7,582 nt of DNA from Clostridiaceae bacterium (GTDB lineage: Bacteria; Bacillota; Clostridia; Acetivibrionales; DUMC01). Location: positions 1 through 7,582 of the forward strand of contig JAAZDH010000318.1 in the NCBI GenBank assembly GCA_012512865.1, written 5' to 3'. Below, piece by piece: positions 1 through 4,873 of the stretch. A program made the position numbers and the translations under genes. The notes below the pieces were generated by a model, which did not search any database, was not told the DNA's origin, and saw only the letters and a list, made by a program, of their open reading frames with translations. Every line of letters starts with the position of its first letter. Position 1 is the first letter of the stretch.

Positions 1-48
1 GAATGAAACTTCCTCGAAAGTAAATAAACCGGTGCCATCGCCGGTCAT
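1..48 (-). CDS. Possible N-terminus of a downstream leftward gene, cut by the window edge
   Basis: Two bases after the TGA stop of the PHP gene, an ATG opens a frame that stays open to the window edge (16 codons, MTGDGTGLFTFEEVSF). The close stop-start spacing would fit translational coupling in a leftward operon. The end of the peptide (FEEVSF) resembles the start of many ABC-transporter ATPases just before the A-loop aromatic residue, but 16 residues cannot establish this. No clear ribosome binding site precedes the ATG. A competing reading is that the same bases form a weak terminator hairpin for the PHP gene (ACCGG/CCGGT arms, then a T-rich run). Only sequence to the left of the window can decide. 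Confidence 0.35.
   Translation of the reverse strand, partial: MTGDGTGLFTFEEVSF
28..46 (-). terminator. Weak hairpin after the PHP gene, possible terminator
   Basis: Read leftward, ACCGG and CCGGT form a 5-bp GC-rich stem around an 8-base loop, followed by TTATTTACTTT. The stem is short and the T run is broken, so termination would be weak. It overlaps the possible coding start at the left edge, and the two readings are alternatives. Confidence 0.25.
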
Positions 49-50
49 TG

Positions 51-950
51 TCATACATTAGCTTCTTTAGTTTCTTTTAAAGCTTCTTTTTTAGCTTCGC
101 TTATTGCTTTCTTTAATTCCTGGAGCAGTTTGTATGGCACTGTTAGATTGCCGTATCCTTTGCCAATTTTTATATCGGGCTTGAATGTGCCATGAAAATC
201 GGTACCTCCCGTTACGAGCAGCTTGTGCTTTTCGGCAAACTCTATTGTTTTCCGGGTAAAATAACCGGTATTATCCGTGTAGTATGCCTCTATCCCCTTC
301 AGCCCATAAGAAGCAAGCTCCTCCAAGAGCTTATCCAGCTCCTGTAGTTGGAAATTTAACAGTATGGGATGCGCCAATACAGCCACCCCGCCTGCCCTTG
401 CAATCTCCTCAATGCCCTCCCGCGGTGTAAGCTTATCCTTTTTAAAATATGCCGGCTTTCCGTACGCAAGGTACCTGTCGAAGGCGTCTGCAACGGACAG
501 TACGTAACCTTTCTCCTGCAGTACTTTTGCTATATGGGGCCTGCCCACGATGCCGCCTTCGGCCTTCTTTCTAACTTCATCCATGGTTATGGCAAATCCC
601 ATTTCCCTGAGCCTGTTAATAACCTTGTAGTTGCGTTTTTCGCGGTTCTCCTGGAAAAAAGAGAGCCTGCTTGAAATATTCATGTAGTCGTTGCTGTCGA
701 AATGCCCAAGGATATGCATCTCCCTCTTGAAATCAACGCCGATTTCAATACCCGGCAGTACTTCCAAGCCGATGCTCCTTCCTTCCCTCAAGGCTTCTTC
801 CACGCCTTCAACCGTATCATGGTCCGTTAATGCAATTACCTCCAACCCAGAAGCCTTTGCATGCCTTACCAGTCCCGAGGGGCTCATGCTTCCGTCTGAT
901 GCGGTTGAATGAACATGCAAATCAATAATCCCATGCACATATTCTTTCAT
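51..950 (-). CDS. PHP-domain metallophosphoesterase (YciV/RNase AM-like family)
   Basis: The 299-residue protein has the PHP metal-binding motifs in order: HVHSTASDG (His12, His14, Asp19), TDHD (42-45), GIE (Glu69), HILGH (His79, His83), RPH (His139), AHP (His194) and TDFHG (Asp251, His253). Family members of this single-domain type are metal-dependent phosphatases or nucleases acting on small nucleotides or 5' RNA ends (for example 3',5'-nucleoside bisphosphates), so a cytoplasmic phosphoesterase is likely; the exact substrate is not visible. The C-terminus is a Lys/Glu-rich tail. The start is placed at the ATG at 948-950, just before the conserved IDLHVHS segment, with an AGGAGAGGG ribosome binding site about 11 bases upstream. 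In-frame alternatives are ATG at 974 and TTG at 989; an in-frame TAA lies just beyond. It is divergent from hisH and may be coupled to a further leftward gene. Confidence 0.9.
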   Translation of the reverse strand: MKEYVHGIIDLHVHSTASDGSMSPSGLVRHAKASGLEVIALTDHDTVEGVEEALREGRSIGLEVLPGIEIGVDFKREMHILGHFDSNDYMNISSRLSFFQENREKRNYKVINRLREMGFAITMDEVRKKAEGGIVGRPHIAKVLQEKGYVLSVADAFDRYLAYGKPAYFKKDKLTPREGIEEIARAGGVAVLAHPILLNFQLQELDKLLEELASYGLKGIEAYYTDNTGYFTRKTIEFAEKHKLLVTGGTDFHGTFKPDIKIGKGYGNLTVPYKLLQELKKAISEAKKEALKETKEANV

Positions 951-1142
951 TTGTACATTTTCCCTCTCCTGCATCTCTTTCCAATCCAATTTCAGCTTTT
1001 ACCCGTACTATCTCAACTGCCATGATGCCACAACTTCTTACTACAACTTCTATTTTACCAAAAATGAGCGTGATTCAAACAGGCAAGATTCGTAAACTGC
1101 GAATACTAATGAGCAGAACATAAAGAACCGTATACAAATATA

Positions 1143-1172
1143 TTGACAAAAAAAGGCAAGCCCCCTTAAAAT
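1143..1172 (+). promoter_or_regulatory. Predicted sigma-A promoter of the hisH-hisF operon
   Basis: A perfect -35 hexamer TTGACA (1143-1148) is followed after 18 bp by TAAAAT (1167-1172), a good -10. It reads toward hisH and would give a leader of about 180 bases before the ATG at 1358. The leader contains the TATTAAAT repeats and the 1249-1270 inverted repeat, so regulation after initiation or by a bound protein is possible. Other AT-rich -10-like sequences exist closer to the gene, so this is the best but not the only candidate. Confidence 0.55.
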
Positions 1173-1191
1173 AATTATGTTATTGAAATAT

Positions 1192-1249
1192 TATTAAATG
1201 ATTTATGTGTTATTAAATAGATATATGTGCTATTAAATTAATACGTCAT
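1192..1249 (+). repeat. Three degenerate 19-20-bp units starting TATTAAAT
   Basis: TATTAAAT occurs at 1192-1199, 1211-1218 and 1231-1238, a spacing of 19 and 20 bp, close to two helical turns. The bases between the first three are also related (ATTTATGTGT and ATATATGTGC). A diverged copy, TATTGAAA, lies at 1181. The array sits between the predicted promoter and hisH. It may be a set of phased binding sites or simply a decayed tandem duplication. Confidence 0.6.
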
Positions 1250-1270
1250 TACAATTTTTTTAAATTGTAA
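1249..1270. promoter_or_regulatory. Perfect 9-bp inverted repeat, operator-like
   Basis: The sequence is TTACAATTT-N4-AAATTGTAA with both arms perfect and TTTT in the centre. It lies downstream of the predicted promoter and 87 bp before hisH. With so few GC pairs and no following T run it is unlikely to be a terminator, so a dimeric repressor site is the more likely role. I do not recognise the regulator: the arms do not match the usual Rex, PerR or CodY consensus. Confidence 0.4.
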
Positions 1271-1357
1271 AATACGAATTATATTATTACACTATATATT
1301 ATTACGTTATCAGAATTTTAAACACGTATAAATTTATGAAAGGGAAATTAGCTTTTT

Positions 1358-1993
1358 ATGATAGGCATTATTGACTATAGAGTTGGAAATGCTCCAAGTG
1401 TTTTAAACGCTTTATGCAGCTTAAATATTGATTCATGCCTGGTGTCCAGCCCGGGCCAGGTGGAAAAATGCACCGGGATTATTCTCCCCGGTGTAGGTTC
1501 GGCACAGGCAACCATGGACTCCCTGGCGGAAATTGGCCTAATAAGGGTTCTTGAGGATAAAGTTTTAAATAAGGGATTACCGTTTCTAGGGATCTGCATA
1601 GGTCTACAGGTGCTATTCGAATACAGCGAGGAAGGGGATGCCAAGTGCCTGGGATGGTTTCCCGGGATTGTGAAAAGGTTCCCGGATCAACTGGTAAGGG
1701 TCCCCCAAATCGGATGGAATGAAGCTCGTTTTCTAGATAAGCACCCTGTTTTGGCCGACCTTGGTAAGGGCGAGTTCTTTTATTTTGTTAATTCCTTCTA
1801 TGTTGTGCCGGAAAAGGAGGATATCATGTTGGCTAAAACATGGTATGGAGTGGAGTTCTGCTCCATGATAGCGTACAAGAATATTATCGCAGCCCAGTTC
1901 CACCTCAAGAAGAGCGGGGCCCGGGGCCTTAAGCTGCTTAAGAATTTTGCCATGTGGGCAGGGATAAAAAGCAATGGCAAAGCAGGAGGTTAA
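1358..1993 (+). CDS. hisH: Divergent HisH-like glutamine amidotransferase subunit of imidazole glycerol phosphate synthase
   Basis: This 211-residue protein is a class I glutamine amidotransferase matching HisH over its full length: MIGIIDY start, oxyanion-region PGVG (44-47), nucleophile elbow GICIGLQ (Cys80), PQIGWNE (116-122) and FH (His182). In HisH this domain hydrolyses glutamine and passes ammonia to HisF. Several normally strict positions differ: FHPEKS reads FHLKKS, so the third triad residue Glu is Lys184; YFVHS reads YFVNS (Asn145); and DYGMGN reads DYRVGN. Lys185, equivalent to the HisH lysine that salt-bridges to HisF, is kept. Glutaminase activity is therefore likely to be weakened or altered, though Cys and His remain. 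The ATG is fixed by the conserved N-terminus; its GAAAGGG site is about 13 bases away, which is long. The stop lies 2 bp before hisF. The organism may have a second, normal HisH elsewhere. Confidence 0.92.
   Translation: MIGIIDYRVGNAPSVLNALCSLNIDSCLVSSPGQVEKCTGIILPGVGSAQATMDSLAEIGLIRVLEDKVLNKGLPFLGICIGLQVLFEYSEEGDAKCLGWFPGIVKRFPDQLVRVPQIGWNEARFLDKHPVLADLGKGEFFYFVNSFYVVPEKEDIMLAKTWYGVEFCSMIAYKNIIAAQFHLKKSGARGLKLLKNFAMWAGIKSNGKAGG
1984..1990 (+). promoter_or_regulatory. Ribosome binding site of hisF
   Basis: AGGAGGT, near-perfect, lies inside the last codons of hisH and 5 bases before the ATG at 1996. It decides the hisF start against an in-frame ATG at 1954 that lies inside hisH and would add 14 residues not found in the HisF family. 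Confidence 0.9.
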
Positions 1994-1995
1994 TC

Positions 1996-2805
1996 ATGCT
2001 GACAAAAAGACTGATAGCTTGCTTTGATATAATTAACGGCATGGTAACAAAAGCATATAAATTTCAAAACAACATCAATGTCGGTTCCGCCGTTGATATA
2101 GCATGCAAGGTTTATGAAGACCAGGTTGACGAGATAATATTTTACGATATAACAGCTAGCGCAGAAAAAAGAAAAATCGATATAGATACGGTTAGAAACG
2201 TGGCAAGGCACGTGTTCGTCCCCTTTACCGTGGGCGGTGGGATAAAAAACCTTGACGACATGTACGAGGTGCTGAAGGCAGGCGCTGAAAAAATCAGCAT
2301 AGATTCAATGGCAGTGAGAAATCCTGGCATAATCAGCGAGGGTGCCCGGGCTTTCGGCAGCCAGTGCATTGTTTTAAGCATGCAGGTAAAAAAAGTGGAG
2401 AGAACTTCAAAGATTCCCAGCGGGTACGAAATAGCAATAGACGGCGCCAGGGTATTTACGGGTATGGACGCGGTTGAATGGGCAAAGAAAGGTGAAGACC
2501 TCGGTGCCGGCGAGATTTGCGTAAACAGTATTGACCGTGATGGTACTCATTCCGGTTACGATATAGAAATAACATCACTTATATCCAATGCTGTCAATAT
2601 TCCCATAATAGCCTCAGGTGGCGCAGGGACGCCCGAACATGTAGTCGAAATATTCACCAAAACCGGGGCATCTGCCGCAATTATAAGCTCCATGCTTTAT
2701 TCACCATTGATGAAAAGAAATTACCAAGTCAAGGAAATCAAGTGCAAGCTCATGGAGCATGGAATTCCCGTAAGACCGTGGATTGAGGGCTATATTAATA
2801 TTTAA
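1996..2805 (+). CDS. hisF: Divergent HisF-like cyclase subunit with substituted catalytic aspartate
   Basis: This 269-residue (beta-alpha)8 barrel protein aligns without gaps to Thermotoga HisF through residue 130 (alignment from memory). In HisF, ammonia from HisH and the substrate PRFAR give IGP and AICAR for histidine and purine synthesis. Visible landmarks are CFDI (Asp11), Lys19, DITAS (Asp51), phosphate loops VGGGI (79-83) and ASGGAG (206-211), and SIDRDGT with Asp182. The gate residues Arg5, Glu46, Lys99 and Glu173 are present. However, the catalytic Asp130 is Gln130, Asn103 is Asp103, Thr104 is Ser and Asp14 is Asn. The ERTSKIPSGYE insertion (135-145) belongs to a known HisF subtype. 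In characterised HisF, Asp11 and Asp130 are both essential, so normal cyclase activity is doubtful. The gene is translationally linked to hisH, which argues that the two proteins still act together. The call is certain for family, not for reaction. Confidence 0.92.
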   Translation: MLTKRLIACFDIINGMVTKAYKFQNNINVGSAVDIACKVYEDQVDEIIFYDITASAEKRKIDIDTVRNVARHVFVPFTVGGGIKNLDDMYEVLKAGAEKISIDSMAVRNPGIISEGARAFGSQCIVLSMQVKKVERTSKIPSGYEIAIDGARVFTGMDAVEWAKKGEDLGAGEICVNSIDRDGTHSGYDIEITSLISNAVNIPIIASGGAGTPEHVVEIFTKTGASAAIISSMLYSPLMKRNYQVKEIKCKLMEHGIPVRPWIEGYINI

Positions 2806-2821
2806 AACTGCTCTTGTAATT

Positions 2822-2863
2822 GTCATTGCTATATGGTCATTGTTATATGGTTATTGCTATATT
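2822..2863. repeat. Three tandem copies of a 14-bp unit
   Basis: Units are GTCATTGCTATATG (2822-2835), GTCATTGTTATATG (2836-2849) and GTTATTGCTATATT (2850-2863). Neighbouring copies differ at only one to three positions, and the array lies directly after the hisF stop. More decayed ATTG-rich sequence follows to about 2900. No function is evident. Confidence 0.85.
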
Positions 2864-2869
2864 ACCATC

Positions 2870-2890
2870 GCAATACTGCTATTGTTTTAT
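2870..2890 (+). terminator. Weak AT-rich hairpin, possible end of the hisH-hisF transcript
   Basis: CAATA and TATTG pair around a CTGC loop and are followed directly by TTTTAT. The stem is only 5 bp (6 with a G-T pair) with little GC, so it is at best a leaky terminator. It is listed because nothing stronger lies after hisF. Confidence 0.25.
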
Positions 2891-2936
2891 TGCCATTACT
2901 TCTCGATTATTTCCCACATTATCCCACTATAGGCAG

Positions 2937-2950
2937 TATAATGTTATAAT
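2937..2950 (+). promoter_or_regulatory. Two adjacent TATAAT boxes, possible promoter of the Cys-rich gene
   Basis: TATAAT occurs at 2937-2942 and again at 2945-2950 on the plus strand. No convincing -35 lies 16-18 bp upstream of either, so the call rests on the perfect -10 hexamers and their place before a gene with no other promoter in view. Confidence 0.35.
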
Positions 2951-2978
2951 ATGGTCACAGTGAATAGAATTACTCAAT

Positions 2979-3080
2979 GGATTCCTGTATTAAGGTAATT
3001 GGATCATAGATTAGAAAACTTATGGACCATAAAGCTTATGGATAAACAAGATTATTGGCTATAAACTTCTGGATTACAGG
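2979..3080. repeat. Irregular series of GGAT/GGAC/GGCT-led units
   Basis: Units beginning GGAT, GGAC or GGCT start at 2979, 3001, 3024, 3040, 3057 and 3071, with lengths of 14 to 23 bp. Shared words are GGATCATA/GGACCATA, CTTATGGA and ATAAAC. This looks like a decayed tandem array rather than a designed site. Confidence 0.4.
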
Positions 3081-3122
3081 TAAAATTCTAAATAATATAA
3101 TAAACAAGAAAGGAAGATTGGA

Positions 3123-3458
3123 ATGAAACCTTCCAAATCATGCGCAAATTGCATAAAAAGCAGGGCAATACCTTTTAGCAACGATGTGCTTTGCATAACC
3201 AAGGGGGTTGTTTCCGCCGATTTTGTATGTAGGCGCCACAAGTTTATCCCCGACCTCAAATCGGCAAAGGAAGCAAACTACAAATGTACTGATTGTGCGA
3301 ACTTCATCGTTCATGAAATGAAAATTGACTCACGGCAAATGACAGGATTATGCAAGTTATTTTCCGCCAGGTACTATGATGGGAACAAAAAAAAGGCTTG
3401 CTCGAAATTTCTAATGAAATACGAGGTAAAGCAGGCGGTTTTAAATGGTACGAGATAA
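3123..3458 (+). CDS. Small Cys-rich protein with two CxxC-type metal-binding halves; function unknown
   Basis: The 111-residue protein is basic and has eight cysteines in two blocks of the same design: C7-x2-C10-x13-C24-x11-C36 and C55-x2-C58-x18-C77-x15-C93. In each block the last Cys is followed by a basic stretch and Phe (CRRHKF and CSKFLM). The halves look like an internal duplication, each probably binding one zinc ion through four thiolates; an iron-sulfur cluster cannot be excluded. No signal peptide or membrane segment is visible, so it is probably cytoplasmic. AGGAAG lies 6 bases before the ATG, which supports a real gene. It stands alone between hisF and the convergent tsaD. I do not recognise a named family, and the role (nucleic-acid binding, redox or metal sensing) is open. 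Confidence 0.8.
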   Translation: MKPSKSCANCIKSRAIPFSNDVLCITKGVVSADFVCRRHKFIPDLKSAKEANYKCTDCANFIVHEMKIDSRQMTGLCKLFSARYYDGNKKKACSKFLMKYEVKQAVLNGTR

Positions 3459-3484
3459 ATCTTATGTAAACTTTAACTTTGTAT

Positions 3485-3557
3485 CAATCCACAATATCCA
3501 CATTGTTATCCACAATACAAAATAAAGCAAAATTCGTCTTTTGATACAATTTCCACA
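3485..3557 (+). promoter_or_regulatory. Cluster of DnaA-box-like motifs
   Basis: One perfect DnaA box, TTATCCACA, lies at 3506-3514. Close variants on the same strand are CAATCCACA (3485-3493), ATATCCACA (3494-3502) and ATTTCCACA (3549-3557). The TTATNCACA consensus is established for bacterial DnaA. The first three may also be read as a decayed 9-12-bp repeat of ATCCACA, so binding is a guess. No origin-type gene (dnaA, dnaN) is near. Confidence 0.4.
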
Positions 3558-3650
3558 TTACTAACATCAAGTAATTAACAATTTTCAATAGAAATTTACA
3601 TTTCTTGCATAATGACATCATATCATGAAAACCATTTATTTATAACGTTT

Positions 3651-3668
3651 CAAAGGCTTAAGCCCTTG
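3651..3668. terminator. Short hairpin in the convergent spacer, weak terminator candidate
   Basis: CAAAGGC and GCCCTTG pair around TTAA with one mismatch; the core GGCTTAAGCC is a perfect palindrome. The plus-strand side continues GTTTACC, which is a poor T run, so it may contribute to termination after the Cys-rich gene but is not a clear intrinsic terminator. Confidence 0.3.
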
Positions 3669-3762
3669 TTTACCTAAAACTTATTTCGACACAATTTGAT
3701 GATTTAAAGGTTCATTGAATTGCTGGCTTTATGATTTTTATTATTTAGCAGTTTGTTGATAA

Positions 3763-4806
3763 CTAGGGCATTTCCCCTTTTTCCCCTGCTTTTAAGCCCG
3801 GTACCGCATTTAAAGAAAAATCGGAAACAATCCCGTCCAAATATGCATAATACGCCGCGCAAGCTATCATGGCCGCATTGTCCGTGCATAAAAGCGGCCT
3901 TGGATAATATACTTCCATCCCGTTTTCTTTTGCCAGTCGCATGATTTCCTCCCTTAACATGGAATTTGAAGCCACTCCCCCTGCAAGTGCAATTCTCTTC
4001 ATATTTTGCCGTTTTGCAGCTTCCAGGGTGTTGTTTACCAGCATGTCCACCACGGCCTGTTGAAAACTTGCAGCAATATCTTCCAATGGCAAGGATTCCC
4101 CCTTGCCTTCCCTGTACTGGTCTTGTTGGTTTATATAATTAATTACGGCAGTTTTCAGCCCGCTGAAACTAAAATCAAGGCTGCCATCGTTAAAATAGGT
4201 CCTTGGGAAAATAATGGCATCCTTCCTGCCGCGCCTTGCCATTTTATCTATTAATGGCCCCCCCGGGTATCCAAGCCCTATTGCCCTCGCCACCTTGTCA
4301 AAAGCCTCCCCGGCTGCGTCATCCCTCGTTCTTCCAATTATCTTGAAATCAACGTAACTTTCAACCACAACGATGTGGCTGTGCCCCCCTGATGCCACAA
4401 GGCATATGAAAGGAGGTTCCAGTTCCTTGTGTTCCAGGTAATTGGCCGCTATATGCCCTTCTATATGATTCACCCCAACCAGGGGTTTGTCCAGGGCAAA
4501 AGCCAAGGCCTTGGCTGCTGAAATACCTACCAGCAAGGTTCCCACCAGCCCTGGGCCGTATGTAACCCCGATTACATCAACCTGGTTTATGGCAATTCCC
4601 GCTTCCTTTATAGCCTTGTCTATTACCGGTATTATTAGCTCCACATGCTTCCTGGACGCTATCTCCGGTACAACTCCTCCATATTCCTGGTGAATGTCTA
4701 CCTGGGATGAAATTATGTTTGACAATATTTCCCTTCCGTTCTTAACAACCGCCACGGATGTTTCGTCGCAGCTCGTTTCAATTCCAACTATAATAATGTC
4801 TTTCAA
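3763..4806 (-). CDS. tsaD: tRNA N6-threonylcarbamoyladenosine transferase TsaD (Kae1/YgjD/Gcp family)
   Basis: TsaD transfers the threonylcarbamoyl group from TC-AMP (made by TsaC) to adenosine 37 of ANN-decoding tRNAs, working in the cytoplasm with TsaB and TsaE. The 347-residue length is normal. Visible landmarks are the N-terminal ATPase-fold strand GIETSCDETS (8-17), HIEGH (His114, His118, metal ligands), ASGGHSH (138-144), AGEAFDKVARAIGL (165-178), GYPGGP (179-184), FSFSGLKTA (212-220), AGGVASN (275-281) and CTDNAAM (Asp309, the third metal ligand). All key residues are intact. The start is TTG at 4804-4806, with AGGTGA 6 bases upstream; there is no ATG before the conserved first motif. 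It lies 67 bp downstream of uppP on the same strand and may be cotranscribed. TsaB, TsaC and TsaE are not in the window. Confidence 0.98.
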   Translation of the reverse strand: MKDIIIVGIETSCDETSVAVVKNGREILSNIISSQVDIHQEYGGVVPEIASRKHVELIIPVIDKAIKEAGIAINQVDVIGVTYGPGLVGTLLVGISAAKALAFALDKPLVGVNHIEGHIAANYLEHKELEPPFICLVASGGHSHIVVVESYVDFKIIGRTRDDAAGEAFDKVARAIGLGYPGGPLIDKMARRGRKDAIIFPRTYFNDGSLDFSFSGLKTAVINYINQQDQYREGKGESLPLEDIAASFQQAVVDMLVNNTLEAAKRQNMKRIALAGGVASNSMLREEIMRLAKENGMEVYYPRPLLCTDNAAMIACAAYYAYLDGIVSDFSLNAVPGLKAGEKGEMP

Positions 4807-4873
4807 ATCAATTCACCTGCAGTATTCCAATAATCCCGTTTTTCTTTTATATTTTATATATTTTATAATAAAG
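4807..4873 (-). promoter_or_regulatory. uppP-tsaD spacer with a 9-bp tandem duplication
   Basis: TATTTTATA is repeated perfectly and in tandem at 4850-4858 and 4859-4867, with a related partial copy before it. Read leftward this gives TATAAAATATATAAAATA, which offers -10-like boxes for a tsaD promoter, but no matching -35 is clear. No terminator is seen between uppP and tsaD. The AGGTGA ribosome binding site of tsaD lies at 4813-4818. Confidence 0.45.

Larger units (their letters stand above)
951..1357. other. AT-rich divergent spacer between the PHP gene and hisH
   Basis: No convincing gene is seen here. The left part should contain the leftward PHP promoter (a TAAAAT-like -10 is visible on the minus strand near 1052-1057, with only a weak -35) and a 13-bp-spaced direct repeat CAACTTCT at 1031-1038 and 1044-1051. 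The right part (about 1140-1357) is extremely AT-rich and holds the rightward promoter, TATTAAAT repeats, an inverted repeat and a repeated ATATTATTAC (1281-1290 and 1296-1305) ahead of hisH. Confidence 0.7.
2806..3122. other. Repeat-filled spacer between hisF and the Cys-rich gene
   Basis: No gene is seen. The spacer holds three 14-bp tandem units (2822-2863), a weak hairpin at 2870-2890, two TATAAT boxes (2937-2942 and 2945-2950) without a clear -35, and a looser series of units starting GGAT/GGAC/GGCT (2979-3080). The downstream gene probably has its own promoter at the TATAAT boxes, which would give a leader of about 170 bases. Confidence 0.6.
3459..3762. other. Convergent AT-rich spacer between the Cys-rich gene and tsaD
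   Basis: No gene is seen. The left third contains the ATCCACA motifs described separately and a widely spaced inverted repeat, TTGTATCAA/TTGATACAA (3480-3488 and 3541-3549). The middle holds one short hairpin at 3651-3668. Transcripts from both sides should end here, but no strong terminator is visible in either direction. Confidence 0.6.

Noticed and set aside
369..912. Plus-strand open frames within the PHP gene
   Set aside because: They run antisense to conserved metal-binding motifs, with no ribosome sites or recognisable protein features.
951..989. TTG start at 989 or ATG at 974 for the PHP gene
   Set aside because: Neither has a ribosome site at good spacing, and the extra residues lie before the conserved family start. 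The ATG at 950 has AGGAGAGGG upstream. The choice is likely but not certain.
1173..1357. Riboswitch, T-box or attenuator in the hisH leader
   Set aside because: The leader is almost free of GC pairs, has no T-box sequence (TGGNACCGCG type), no histidine-rich leader peptide and no terminator hairpin.
1954..1995. Upstream in-frame ATG for hisF at 1954
   Set aside because: It lies inside hisH, lacks a ribosome site, and adds 14 residues foreign to HisF; AGGAGGT directly precedes the ATG at 1996, and MLTKRLIACFD matches the family N-terminus.
3459..3762. Origin of replication
   Set aside because: DnaA-like boxes are present, but there is no dnaA/dnaN/rnpA-rpmH neighbourhood, and the motifs may be a decayed repeat.
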